DNA of 64,000 bases from Flavobacteriales bacterium (GCA_026129465.1 JAHCIA010000001.1:2369964-2433963); one strand, 5' to 3'. Shown: positions 35,883-44,972, counted from the stretch's first letter. Made by a program: numbers and translations. Notes: generated from the sequence alone by a model not told the origin.

Positions 35883-36692
35883 ATGCAGTACGATCCGGTC
35901 AAACGCCAACTGGGGGTGGTCTTCAACCGATCGCCATGGTTGCGCAAGTCGTTCTACCACCTGCTGGACCTGCTGCTGCTGCGTGCCTGGCACATCCAGC
36001 GGGAACTGCGTTCGTGGGCCGCTGGACGCGACGGATCGGGCATGCACCTCTACGATGCCGGCGCGGGCTTCGGGCAGTACAGCTTCTGGCTCAGCGGCCT
36101 GTTGCCCGGGGCGCGCATCACGGCGATCGATGTGAAGGAGGAGCAGGTGGCCGATTGCAACGCCTTCTTCCAGCGCATCGGCCGGCCACAGGTGCGGTTC
36201 GAGGTCGGTGATGTGACCAGGTTCCAGCAAGCTGACACCTTTGACCTCGTTGTGTGCGTGGATGTGATGGAGCACATCGTGGAGGACGAGGCGGCCCTGC
36301 GCCGCTACAGCACATCGCTGAAACCGGGCGGCATGCTCATCATCAGCACCCCCAGCGACCAAGGTGGTAGCGATGTGCATGGCGAGGACGAGCATTCCTT
36401 CATCGAAGAGCACGTGCGCGACGGCTACAACATCGACGACCTCCGGGTGAAGTGCCTGCGGAACGGCTTCAGCAAGGTGGAGGCACGCTACAGCTATGGC
36501 ACACCGGGCAAGATCAGCTGGCGCCTGAGCATGAAGTGGCCCCTGCTGATGCTGAACACAAGCCGCCTCTTCTACCTCATCCTCCCTTTCTACTATCTCA
36601 TCGCCTACCCCATCGCCTTCGTGCTGAACATGGCGGATGTGCGGATGGCGCACCGGACGGGCACAGGGCTGGTCGTCAAGGCGTGGCGGTGA
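35883..36692 (+). CDS. class I SAM-dependent methyltransferase
   Basis: A 269-residue methyltransferase of the UbiE/COQ5-like fold. Motif I is LYDAGAGFGQYS, the acidic end of strand 2 is ITAIDVKEEQ, motif II is FDLVVCVDVMEHI, and motif III is LKPGGMLIISTP. A hydrophobic C-terminal segment (LFYLILPFYYLIAYPIAFVL) suggests membrane association and a lipid or quinone substrate, but the substrate is unknown. It follows rbfA by 33 bases. Confidence 0.8.
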   Translation: MQYDPVKRQLGVVFNRSPWLRKSFYHLLDLLLLRAWHIQRELRSWAAGRDGSGMHLYDAGAGFGQYSFWLSGLLPGARITAIDVKEEQVADCNAFFQRIGRPQVRFEVGDVTRFQQADTFDLVVCVDVMEHIVEDEAALRRYSTSLKPGGMLIISTPSDQGGSDVHGEDEHSFIEEHVRDGYNIDDLRVKCLRNGFSKVEARYSYGTPGKISWRLSMKWPLLMLNTSRLFYLILPFYYLIAYPIAFVLNMADVRMAHRTGTGLVVKAWR

Positions 36693-36759
36693 ATAGCTCG
36701 CGTGAACGGCGTGGCGGCGCGGCGCATTCGCGGTACGACCTTCGCCCAGCACCCTGTCC

Positions 36760-39700
36760 ATGAAGCGCCCCCTGCGCATCCTCGCCAAGATCGCCCTCGG
36801 CCTGCTGGTCCTGGCGGCCATCGTTTTCGGTGCCCTCTGTTACATCCTCTACGCGCACGAGGATGAGATCGCCGACGAGCTGATCGCCGCATTCAACGCA
36901 GGGCAGGAAGGCCAGCTCACCTACGAACGTGTGGAGCTCTCGCCCTTCCGGGCGTTCCCTTACATCAGCATCGACATCCAGGGCGTGCGTTTCGATGCCG
37001 ACAAGCATACCGCCGACGACCACGCCATCTATGCCTTCCGCGACGTGTATGTGGGCTTCGATGTCTTCGACCTGTTGCGCGGCGAGTACACCATCCGCAA
37101 GATGGTGCTGAGCAACGGCCATCTCTACCTGGAGAAATACGCCGATGGCAGCTACAACCTCACGCGCGCGAAGACCCGCCTGGCCGACGAGGACGATGGG
37201 ACCACTTCGCACATGGACCTGAAGAGCATCGTGCTGCAGGATGTGACCCTGCATGAGGTGAACCACGGTGGTGGCGGCAATGAGATGCTCCTCGACATCC
37301 TGAAGGCCGAAGCCTATCTCAGCTCCATTGGCGACACCATGCGCATGGGCCTGAAGAGCGAACTCTTCCTGCACCACTACCGCTCGGGCAGCACCACCTG
37401 GTTCCGGGAAATGCCCTTCGGCCTGGATTGCGACATGGCCATCCACGGCGGCCTGGTGACGATCCTGCCCAGCAAGTTCGTGGTGGAGGCCGGCACACTG
37501 AACCTGGACGGTACCCTGGACCTGGACAATGACCTGATGCTGGACCTGAAGGTGGGCGGCCGCAAGAAGAACTTCGATGTGTTCATCTCCTTCGCGCCGC
37601 CCGAGGTCCTGGAAAAATTGAAGGAGTTCCGGAACGAGGGCGACATCATGTTCCGCGGCACCATCCAGGGCCCGATCGATGTCCAGAGCCCGCTGATCGA
37701 CCTGCGGCTGGGTTGCCAGAACACCATGTTCCACCATGTGCGCCACGAAAAGGCCCTGCGCGATGTGGCCTTCACCGGCCATTTCCGCACCGGCGACGAC
37801 GGCGGACTGGAGGGCGCGTTCCTGGAACTGGTGAATCTCTATGGCGAACCGGAAAAGGGCCTCCTGCGCGGCACCCTCCGCGTGGACAACTTCCTTGATC
37901 CGCGCGTCACCATGGACTTCCACGCGCACTTCCAACTGGAGCACCTGAAGGTCTTCTATGAGCTCGACGCCATCGAGGACGGATCGGGCCTGGTGACGAT
38001 CGACATCACCCTGGACGAGTACATCGGCCCGGACAGCGTGCTGCACTTCGCCACCAAGATGACCGATGGCGTCACGAGCAACATCCGATTCGAGGACGTG
38101 AACATCAAACTCGCCAAGCTGGCCCGGCCCATCGAGGGCCTCAACGGCCGCATCCTGCTGGACGGCGATGATCTGCGCAGCGAGGGCCTGCGGGCGCGCA
38201 TCGGCCGGAGCGACCTGGCGCTGGACTTCGCCATCAGCAACGTGAGCGCGCTGTTGCACCACCACGACGCCCCCGTGGACCTGAGCCTGCATGGTGAAAG
38301 CGGGCGCCTGCACATGGCCGATCTCCTGGCGCTTAACGGCAGACCGGGGGACGGTGCCTGGGCCAGCGACACCATCCACGATCTGAAGTTCGACCTGGAC
38401 CTGCGCACCACCACGAACGCGCTGGACCAAAGCCGCTACGTGCCAGCCACCAAGCTGGAGCTCCGGCATGTGGAGTTCCGCACCACGAAGTATCCGCACC
38501 CCGTGCGAGATGTGAGCGGCCGCATCGCGGTGAACGACAGCGTGCTGCGCATCGACGAGCTCGGCATCACCATCGGCGCCAACAAACTGCACATGAGCGC
38601 CGAAGTGTCGGACATCGGTGCACTGCTGGACAGCACCCGCCAGGAGACCGTGCGCCACCGGGTGGCCGTGAAGAGTCCATACTTCAACGCGAAGGAATTG
38701 CTGGTCTACGACGGCAAGGCCTACTTGCACGACAGCATCGAGGAGGAAGTGGTGCGCGACCTCGTCTTCCGCGGTTCAGGCACCCTGCGCAGCAACACCT
38801 TCACGCAGGACGGCTTCATCAGCGACACGCACATCGACCACCTCACCGTGCGGCTGAACGACCTGCCGCCCTTGCGCGATGTGGACGGCCACATCCGCAC
38901 CGACACCAGCGGCTGCGTCACTTTGAAGGACCTGAAGCTCGCGATCGGACGAAGCGACCTGCACGCGGACCTATATCTGCGACACTTCCTGGACGATGAT
39001 CTGGAGCACAAGATCATCGAGGGCGAAGTGCGCATGCGGAACCTGGACCTGGACGAGATCGCCGGTTGGACGCCCAAGCAGGACGCCGACGCCAAGGACC
39101 ATGCGGCGGCCTTCAACCTCTTCGCACTGTCCTTCCCTGACATGAAGTTGAAGGCGGACATCGGCCGGCTGAAATACCACCGCAGCCTGTTGGAGGACCT
39201 GCATGGCGAAGTGCGCACCACCAAGGACCATATGGTGCATGTGGACACCCTGCGATTCCGGGCGGCCGGTGGTGGCGTGGCCATGCGAGGCACCTTCGAT
39301 GGTTCGCGACAGGACAGCATCACCTTGAAAGCCGACCTGCAAGTGGACGGCGTGGACCTGGACCAGGTGATGTACAAGCTGGACAATTTTGGGCAGGACT
39401 TCGTGGTGCATGAGAATCTGCACGGCCGGGTGAGCGGCACCCTGCGCATCGACGCGCACCTCTATCCGGACCTGGTGCCCGACCTGTCCCACAGCACCTT
39501 CGTGGCCGATGTCACCATCCACGAGGGCCGGCTCGCCCGCTTCGGGCCGCTGCGCGCCATGGCCGACTTCATGGGCGACAAGGACCTGGACAATGTGCGC
39601 TTCGGCGAACTGAGCAACACCTTCACATTCCGCGACGGTGCGCTGCACATCCCCGAAATGAAGATCACCAGTACGCTCGGCTACCTGCACCTGAGCGGCC

Positions 39701-39957
39701 GCCAGGGCTTGGACCTGGACATGGACTACACGATGCGCGTACCGCTGAGCCTGGTAAAGCAGGCCAGCTGGAACGTGATCAAGGGCAAGCTGCGTGGAAC
39801 CGGCCGCAACAAGGACGACGAGCAGGAACTGGAGCGCGCCGAGGCCGAGATCATCAGCGGCCAGAAGGGACCCTTCAAAGGCTACCTCACCATGAACGTG
39901 ACAGGCAACCCGGACGACTACAGGGTGAGGCTGGGCAAGTCGCGCAAGGAGCGATGA
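36760..39957 (+). CDS. large AsmA-like envelope protein
   Basis: A 1065-residue protein with an N-terminal membrane anchor (about 10-30, IALGLLVLAAIVFGALCYIL) and a very long periplasmic region of repeated beta strands, typical of the AsmA/YhdP/TamB group that bridges the envelope and is implicated in phospholipid transport or outer-membrane assembly. The N-terminal YISIDIQGVRF and C-terminal FGPLRAMADFMGDKDLDNV, ITSTLGYLHLSGRQGLDL segments match the AsmA C-terminal region. No catalytic motif is expected. It is upstream of a LolC/E-like permease gene, consistent with an envelope-biogenesis group. Confidence 0.82.
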   Translation: MKRPLRILAKIALGLLVLAAIVFGALCYILYAHEDEIADELIAAFNAGQEGQLTYERVELSPFRAFPYISIDIQGVRFDADKHTADDHAIYAFRDVYVGFDVFDLLRGEYTIRKMVLSNGHLYLEKYADGSYNLTRAKTRLADEDDGTTSHMDLKSIVLQDVTLHEVNHGGGGNEMLLDILKAEAYLSSIGDTMRMGLKSELFLHHYRSGSTTWFREMPFGLDCDMAIHGGLVTILPSKFVVEAGTLNLDGTLDLDNDLMLDLKVGGRKKNFDVFISFAPPEVLEKLKEFRNEGDIMFRGTIQGPIDVQSPLIDLRLGCQNTMFHHVRHEKALRDVAFTGHFRTGDDGGLEGAFLELVNLYGEPEKGLLRGTLRVDNFLDPRVTMDFHAHFQLEHLKVFYELDAIEDGSGLVTIDITLDEYIGPDSVLHFATKMTDGVTSNIRFEDVNIKLAKLARPIEGLNGRILLDGDDLRSEGLRARIGRSDLALDFAISNVSALLHHHDAPVDLSLHGESGRLHMADLLALNGRPGDGAWASDTIHDLKFDLDLRTTTNALDQSRYVPATKLELRHVEFRTTKYPHPVRDVSGRIAVNDSVLRIDELGITIGANKLHMSAEVSDIGALLDSTRQETVRHRVAVKSPYFNAKELLVYDGKAYLHDSIEEEVVRDLVFRGSGTLRSNTFTQDGFISDTHIDHLTVRLNDLPPLRDVDGHIRTDTSGCVTLKDLKLAIGRSDLHADLYLRHFLDDDLEHKIIEGEVRMRNLDLDEIAGWTPKQDADAKDHAAAFNLFALSFPDMKLKADIGRLKYHRSLLEDLHGEVRTTKDHMVHVDTLRFRAAGGGVAMRGTFDGSRQDSITLKADLQVDGVDLDQVMYKLDNFGQDFVVHENLHGRVSGTLRIDAHLYPDLVPDLSHSTFVADVTIHEGRLARFGPLRAMADFMGDKDLDNVRFGELSNTFTFRDGALHIPEMKITSTLGYLHLSGRQGLDLDMDYTMRVPLSLVKQASWNVIKGKLRGTGRNKDDEQELERAEAEIISGQKGPFKGYLTMNVTGNPDDYRVRLGKSRKER

Positions 39958-39992
39958 TCCGCATCACCTGAAAGCGGAACTTCGCCCTGCGC

Positions 39993-40016
39993 CATGGGCA
40001 CATGGGCACATGCCCC
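39993..40016. repeat. tandem 8-base repeat at the LolC/E-like gene start
   Basis: CATGGGCA twice followed by CATGCCCC. It supplies several ATG triplets just before and around the start codon of the next gene. GCACATG also recurs at 57896-57915. Confidence 0.5.
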
Positions 40017-40017
40017 T

Positions 40018-41247
40018 ATGAACCTCCCGCTCCTCTTCGCCCGCCGCTATTTCCTGGCGCCGCGATCGCGGAACGCGGTGAACGTGATCACCGGCATCAG
40101 CATCGGGGTATTCGCCGTGGTGACCGCCGCGATGGTGATCGTGCTCAGCACCTTCAACGGCATCGCGGGCCTGGTGGACAGCATGTACAGCGCGCTGGAC
40201 CAGGATGTGACCATCACGCCCGCGGAAGGCAAGAGTTTCCCCCGGGAAGCCCTCGATGTGGATGCCATCGCAGCGCTGCCCGGCGTGGAGCGCACCAGTT
40301 TCATCATCGAGGAGAACATCCTGCTGCGCCATGGCGACCAGCAGGCCGTGGCCAAACTGAAGGGCGTGGAGCCCGGCTACCTGGCCATGGCGCGCATGGA
40401 CGAGCACATGGTCTTCGGATCACCACGTTTGACGGGGCGTTCAGGTCCGGCGGCCTTGTTGGGCATCGGCCTGCAGGTGGACCTTGATGTGCCCTTGGAC
40501 GACGGCGTGATGGAGCCGTTGATCATCAGCGCGCCCATCCGCGGACGGAGGCTGAGCACCTGGCAGCAGCGCGCCTTCGAGCACGTGGAGCTGGCCATGT
40601 CCGGCGCCTGGTCCATGAACACCGAATACGACCAGCGCTACGTGCTGCTGGACCTGGATCTCGCGGCGGACCTGTTGCACTACGACAGCCTGGTGGGCGC
40701 GCTGGAGATCCAGCTGGCGGATCGCGGCGGCATGGACCGCACGGCGAAGGCGCTGCGCGCGATGCTGGGGCCTGGCTGGGTGGTGAAGACACGGCCGGAG
40801 AAGAACGCGCTGATGTACCGCACCAATCGGCTGGAGAAGCTCTTCACTTTCATGGTCCTCGTCTTCATCGCGCTCATCGGCGCCTTCAACGTCATCGCCT
40901 CGCTCACCATGATGATGCTGGAGAAACGGCGCGACATGCGCACGCTCACCGCGTTGGGCGCCACACCGCGCATGGTGCGTCATGTGTTCCTGCATGAGGG
41001 GCTGCTCATCGTCGGCATAGGCATGGTGATGGGCCTGGTGCTGGGGCTCGGCGTATGCTGGACCCAGCAAAGCTTCGGGCTGGTCACACTGGAAGGCTCC
41101 GTGGTGGACCACTATCCTGTGACGGTGTTGCCGCTGGACCTGCTGGCGATCGCGGCCACCATGCTGGGGATCGGCCTGCTGGCGGTGCGCGTGCCGCTGC
41201 GCGCGTTGCAGCGCCGCTTCCTTCAGGCCACGGCGGCCAGGCCGTAG
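40018..41247 (+). CDS. FtsX/LolC-E family ABC permease
   Basis: A 409-residue inner-membrane permease with helix 1 at about 25-45, a periplasmic MacB/LolC-type domain (about 50-265), and three further helices. LPLLFARRYFLAP at the start and LMMLEKRRDMRTLTALGAT between helices 2 and 3 match lipoprotein-releasing LolC/LolE proteins. The matching ATPase (LolD) is not in the window. ATG 40018 matches the family start. An in-frame ATG at 39994 lies closer to a GAACTTCG element and would add MGTWAHAP. The 3' end overlaps dusB by 25 bases tail-to-tail. Confidence 0.87.
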   Translation: MNLPLLFARRYFLAPRSRNAVNVITGISIGVFAVVTAAMVIVLSTFNGIAGLVDSMYSALDQDVTITPAEGKSFPREALDVDAIAALPGVERTSFIIEENILLRHGDQQAVAKLKGVEPGYLAMARMDEHMVFGSPRLTGRSGPAALLGIGLQVDLDVPLDDGVMEPLIISAPIRGRRLSTWQQRAFEHVELAMSGAWSMNTEYDQRYVLLDLDLAADLLHYDSLVGALEIQLADRGGMDRTAKALRAMLGPGWVVKTRPEKNALMYRTNRLEKLFTFMVLVFIALIGAFNVIASLTMMMLEKRRDMRTLTALGATPRMVRHVFLHEGLLIVGIGMVMGLVLGLGVCWTQQSFGLVTLEGSVVDHYPVTVLPLDLLAIAATMLGIGLLAVRVPLRALQRRFLQATAARP

Positions 41248-42215
41248 GTGGCCACCACCTCATCCAGGATCGCCTCCAGCACCTGTGGATCACGCTCCGT
41301 GCAGAGGCGCAGTCGCACCTCCTTCACGTTGGGCAGTCCCTTGAGGTAATTGCCGTAGTGCCGCCGCATCTCCACCACGCCTTCCCAGGCGCCCTTCCAG
41401 GCGAGTGACGCCCGCAGGTGCTGGCGGGCGGCTTCCACCTTCTCCACGATGGTGGGCGGCGCCAGGCGCATGCCTGTGGCCATGTAGTGCTTGATCTCGC
41501 GGAAGATGAAGGGATGCCCGATGCTGGCCCGGCCGATCATCACACCATCCACACCGTAGCGCGCGCGGTATTCCAGGGCCTTCTCAGGCGAGTCGATGTC
41601 GCCGTTGCCGAAGATGGGGATCCCCATTCGCGGGTTGTTCTTCACCTCACCGATGAGTGTCCAATCCGCCGGACCCTTGTAAAGTTGCGCACGGGTGCGG
41701 CCGTGGATGCTGAGGGCCGCGATGCCCACATCCTGGAGCCGCTCGGCCACCTCCACGATGTTCCTGCTCCTGTCGTCCCAGCCCAAGCGTGTCTTCACGG
41801 TGACAGGCAGCTTCACGGCCTTCACCACCTTTTCGGTGAGGCGCACCATCTTGTCCACGTCCAGCAGCAGGCAGGCGCCCGCGCCCTTGTTCACCACCTT
41901 GTGCACGGGGCAGCCGTAGTTGATGTCGATCAGATCGGGGCGCACGGCCTCGGCGATGCGCGCGGCCTCTTCCATGGCGTCCTCGCTGCCACCGAAGAGC
42001 TGGATGCCGATGGGCCGCTCGGCCTCGAAGATGTCCAGCTTCTTCATGCCCTTGGCCGCCTTGCGGATGAGCCCCTCACTGCTGATGAACTCGGTGTACA
42101 TCAGATCGGCGCCGTGCAGCTTGCACAGGGCCCGGAAAGGCGGGTCGCTCACGTCCTCCATAGGAGCGAGGAGGAGCGGGAATTCCGGCAGGGTGACCGG
42201 GCCGATGCGGACCAT
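41223..42215 (-). CDS. dusB: tRNA-dihydrouridine synthase
   Basis: Flavoenzyme (330 residues) that reduces uridines in tRNA D-loops using FMN and NADPH. FMN-barrel start LAPMEDVSDPPFRALC, catalytic cysteine in INYGCPVHKVVNKGAGA, the SIHGRTRAQLYKGPADW signature, and GNGDIDSPEKALE are all present. It looks closest to the DusB group. A TATTTTTG element five bases before the ATG is formed by the T-tract of the upstream exbD terminator. Confidence 0.95.
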   Translation of the reverse strand: MVRIGPVTLPEFPLLLAPMEDVSDPPFRALCKLHGADLMYTEFISSEGLIRKAAKGMKKLDIFEAERPIGIQLFGGSEDAMEEAARIAEAVRPDLIDINYGCPVHKVVNKGAGACLLLDVDKMVRLTEKVVKAVKLPVTVKTRLGWDDRSRNIVEVAERLQDVGIAALSIHGRTRAQLYKGPADWTLIGEVKNNPRMGIPIFGNGDIDSPEKALEYRARYGVDGVMIGRASIGHPFIFREIKHYMATGMRLAPPTIVEKVEAARQHLRASLAWKGAWEGVVEMRRHYGNYLKGLPNVKEVRLRLCTERDPQVLEAILDEVVATYGLAAVA

Positions 42216-42220
42216 GGTGT

Positions 42221-42254
42221 CAAAAATACGGAAGCCCCGTGGGACGGGGCTTCC
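42221..42254 (-). terminator. terminator of the exbB-exbD operon, T-tract overlapping the dusB promoter
   Basis: A perfect 11-bp GC-rich stem (42230-42240 with 42244-42254), 3-base loop, followed on the minus strand by GTATTTTTG. It lies 20 bases after the last exbD stop. The same TATTTTTG (42221-42228) is an exact TAnnTTTG -7 match five bases before the dusB ATG. Confidence 0.85.
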
Positions 42255-42274
42255 AGCAGGTCATGGGACCGTCA

Positions 42275-42730
42275 TCAGCGGCCGCGCGCGGTGCTGTAGT
42301 TGATCTTCAGGGCGTTGCTCTTGCGCAGCTCCTGCTTCACGTCGGTGACGATCTTCATGTTGGTCTCCTTGTCCACCTTCAGCGAGCGGGTGATCTTCGG
42401 TTGAAGCACCTCGTCCCGGCGGCCGTTGCCATCCTGCACCCAGCCGTCGATCTCGTCCAGCCGGGCGAACTGGTCGTTGAGCTGGATGAGCGGCTCGGTG
42501 CCGAGGGCGGCGCTCACCGGCGGGCCGATGTAGATGTAATCCACCAGCGCCTTGTCCTCCAGTTTGGTGGTCTCGGAGGCCTCGGGCAGGGTGACCTTCA
42601 CCTTCAGGTCCACCTCACGCATCACGGTGGTGACCATGAAGAAGAACAGCAGCATGAAGATGATATCGGGCAGCGAGGCGGTGCTGATCGCCGGTATGCC
42701 CTTGCCTCCTTTGTCCTTGAATCGCGACAT
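42275..42730 (-). CDS. ExbD/TolR-family protein (short paralogue)
   Basis: A 151-residue proton-channel partner. The membrane helix (about 20-40) carries the essential aspartate in TASLPDIIFMLLFFFMVTT, and a periplasmic domain follows. It works with ExbB and the longer ExbD to energise TonB-dependent transport. It is the last gene of the cluster, 11 bases after the longer exbD, with a strong terminator 20 bases downstream. Confidence 0.93.
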   Translation of the reverse strand: MSRFKDKGGKGIPAISTASLPDIIFMLLFFFMVTTVMREVDLKVKVTLPEASETTKLEDKALVDYIYIGPPVSAALGTEPLIQLNDQFARLDEIDGWVQDGNGRRDEVLQPKITRSLKVDKETNMKIVTDVKQELRKSNALKINYSTARGR

Positions 42731-42741
42731 GGCTGTTGCGG

Positions 42742-43491
42742 TTATTGGCGTTTGCCCACTTCCACGGGCTCGGCCTCGGAGATGCGTTGCGGATACACCA
42801 GACGAACGGCCTTGATCAGCGCCTGGTCATCCTCCTTCTTGTCGTCCAGCTCAGTGAACTTGCGGCCGAACTTCTCCTTGGAGAATTCATCGCGCAGTTC
42901 GCGGATGCCGGCCTCCAGTTCGTTCTGCACCTGCACGTACATGTCGTAGCTGGTCTTCGATCCGGTCTGGAGGGAGATCACCGCCGAACCCGGCAACTCC
43001 ATGTATTCGGCCGGATGCCCATAGCGCTCGAAGAGTTCCACCGCCGCCTGCTTCTCCTCCCAGCGTTCGAGGGTCTTCTCATAGCTGGCTTTGGCATCCG
43101 GGTCGGTGGCGCCGGCCACGTAGCTCTTGTAGTTGCCGATCTCCTGCTGGATGACACCCTTCGTCACGCGCGTCTTTTCCGGCAGGTCCTCCCGGTTCTC
43201 GGGGTTGGTCATGAACTCCTTGGCCCCGGCACGCAGGTCCTTGATGTCCATCATCTCACCTTCCACCAGCAGCATGTCCGCATCGTTGATGAGCACCACG
43301 TAAACGTTGCGCTCCTTCACCTTGTCGGCCTCCTCGATGTCGTCCACGATGGGCGGCAGCAGGCGCAGGATGCCCACGTCGGTGTCCATGGTGGTGGTCA
43401 CCAGGAAGAAGATCAGCAGCAGGAAGGCGATGTCCGCCATGCTGCCGGCGTTGATCTCGCCCGGTCCTGACTTCTTGCGTCGCTTGAGCAT
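42742..43491 (-). CDS. ExbD/TolR-family protein (long paralogue)
   Basis: A 249-residue ExbD with the channel aspartate in GSMADIAFLLLIFFLVTTTM (D20 region). Its periplasmic part is about 100 residues longer than in typical ExbD, with a charged, probably helical insertion (ATDPDAKASYEKTLERWEEK). Paired short and long ExbD genes are common in Bacteroidota. It starts three bases after the upstream membrane-protein gene stop. Confidence 0.92.
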   Translation of the reverse strand: MLKRRKKSGPGEINAGSMADIAFLLLIFFLVTTTMDTDVGILRLLPPIVDDIEEADKVKERNVYVVLINDADMLLVEGEMMDIKDLRAGAKEFMTNPENREDLPEKTRVTKGVIQQEIGNYKSYVAGATDPDAKASYEKTLERWEEKQAAVELFERYGHPAEYMELPGSAVISLQTGSKTSYDMYVQVQNELEAGIRELRDEFSKEKFGRKFTELDDKKEDDQALIKAVRLVYPQRISEAEPVEVGKRQ

Positions 43492-43494
43492 GGC

Positions 43495-43887
43495 TTACTT
43501 GAACAAACGGGTGATCTCGCCATAAGCGATGGCACCCACCGCACCGGCCATGGCGATGACGAGCATGATGATGCCCGCGCCGATCCACTTGGAGGTGCTG
43601 GCGGTGATGTCCCACTCGGGTTTCACGCTGCCGTCGGCCATGGCGTAGGAGATGCCCAGCAGCACGGCGAAGAGGCCGAAACCGATGAGCGATTTCCTGG
43701 TGAGGCCGCGCAGGGAGAAGATCAGCGCCACGCCGGCGCTGACGAAGAAGGCCACGTATGTGATGTACAGGCCACCATCGATCCCCGCCTGGCTGTCGGA
43801 GAGGATCATGATGAAGAAGATGATGCCCAGGATCGCCACCGCGTACTGGGCGATGCGGCCGATGAGGCCGGAGCCTTGGTGGTTCAT
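43495..43887 (-). CDS. membrane protein of the exbB-exbD cluster
   Basis: A 130-residue protein with four hydrophobic helices and no known catalytic motif. Genes of this kind regularly sit between exbB and exbD in Bacteroidota, suggesting a role in assembling or regulating the motor. It is separated by four bases from exbB and three from exbD. Confidence 0.75.
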   Translation of the reverse strand: MNHQGSGLIGRIAQYAVAILGIIFFIMILSDSQAGIDGGLYITYVAFFVSAGVALIFSLRGLTRKSLIGFGLFAVLLGISYAMADGSVKPEWDITASTSKWIGAGIIMLVIAMAGAVGAIAYGEITRLFK

Positions 43888-43891
43888 GGGC

Positions 43892-44635
43892 TCAGTGTTT
43901 GGCTTGGTTCTCCTTCACGAGCATGTCCACCAGGGCGATGGAGGCCTCCTCCATCTGGCCGGTGATGCTGTCCACCTTGCTCACCAGGTAGTTGTAGAAG
44001 ATCTGCAGGATGATGGCCACGATGAGACCGAAAACCGTGGTGAGCAGCGCGATCTTGATACCGCCCGCCACGATGGCCGGGCTGATGTTGTTGGCGGCCG
44101 CGATCTTGTCGAAGGCGTCGATCATCCCGATCACGGTGCCCATGAAGCCGAGCATGGGGGCCAGGGCGATGAACAGACCGATCCAGGAGAGGCCGCGCTC
44201 CAGGCGGCTCACTTCCACGCCACCGTAGGCCACCACGCTCTTCTCCACGATGTCCACGCCCTCGTGCGCGCGGTCCAGGCCCTGGTAGAAGATGCCGGCG
44301 ATAGGCCCCTTGGTGTTGCGGCACACTTCCTTGGCGGCGTCGGTGCCACCGCTCTTGATGGCGTTCTCCACGCTGTCCAGCAACTTCGTGGTGTTGGTGG
44401 TGGCCATGTTCAGGTAGATGATGCGCTCGATGACGATGGCCAGGCCGAGGATGAGACAGATGAGCACCGGTGCCATGAAGGTGGGGTCACCCTCGATGAA
44501 GCGCTGTTTGAGCATCTGGTGGCCACCGGAGGAGGCGACCTCGGCGGCGGCTTCGCCGGCCTGGGCCAGTACCGGGGAAACGAGACCGGCGATCATGAGG
44601 CCGGCCAGGCAAAGGGTCAATGACTTGCGTACCAT
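43892..44635 (-). CDS. exbB: MotA/TolQ/ExbB proton channel protein
   Basis: A 247-residue motor subunit with an N-terminal signal-like helix (LCLAGLMIAGLVSPVLAQ) before the conserved three-helix core. LAPMLGFMGTVIGMIDAF and ALLTTVFGLIVAIILQIFYN are the TolQ/ExbB channel helices. An extra N-terminal segment is typical of Bacteroidota ExbB. ATG 44635 (MVRKSLTLC) is preferred over 44695. It is the first gene of the exbB-orf-exbD-exbD operon. Confidence 0.93.
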   Translation of the reverse strand: MVRKSLTLCLAGLMIAGLVSPVLAQAGEAAAEVASSGGHQMLKQRFIEGDPTFMAPVLICLILGLAIVIERIIYLNMATTNTTKLLDSVENAIKSGGTDAAKEVCRNTKGPIAGIFYQGLDRAHEGVDIVEKSVVAYGGVEVSRLERGLSWIGLFIALAPMLGFMGTVIGMIDAFDKIAAANNISPAIVAGGIKIALLTTVFGLIVAIILQIFYNYLVSKVDSITGQMEEASIALVDMLVKENQAKH

Positions 44636-44768
44636 GTGCGGGGGTGTCGTTTGCGGGTGGTGTTGGGTTCTGGTTGTCCTTGAGGTCCTTGGCAAGGATG
44701 ATGGCTATCCGCGGGCGAATGGGATCGCGTGGGCGGAGAAGTGGTTCTGGTGCAGATCGATGGCGAAA

Positions 44769-44808
44769 GCTGTCCGCGCGCCCAGGCAAGCTTGGCTCGC
44801 CGCCATCA
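44769..44808. repeat. 40-base direct repeat, copy 1
   Basis: GCTGTCCGCGCGCCCAGGCA then AGCTTGGCTCGCCGCCATCA; one difference from copy 2 at 44901-44940. The repeats start 132 bases apart, downstream of the tRNA-Ser 3' end. Confidence 0.8.
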
Positions 44809-44900
44809 TCAGAGAGGGATTGGCCTCCCTGCGGTCGGCCCTTCCCAAGGGGGAGGGCTTCATCTCACGGTGGTGGCCGTGCCGGCCACGGAACGCTTGT

Positions 44901-44940
44901 GCTGTCCGCGCGCCCAAGCAAGCTTGGCTCGCCGCCATCA
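44901..44940. repeat. 40-base direct repeat, copy 2
   Basis: Identical to copy 1 (44769-44808) apart from CCCAAGC in place of CCCAGGC. It ends 33 bases from the tRNA gene. Confidence 0.8.
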
Positions 44941-44972
44941 CAAGCGTTGCGGCTGCGCCGCCGACCGTGCGA

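Larger units (their letters stand above)
44636..44972. other. 337-base intergenic region holding two direct repeats
   Basis: Lies between the exbB start and the 3' end of tRNA-Ser. It contains two nearly identical 40-base direct repeats (44769-44808, 44901-44940) and a CCCTTCCCAAGGGGGAGGG hairpin-like stretch between them. Open frames crossing it read through the tRNA and are not believed. Confidence 0.5.
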
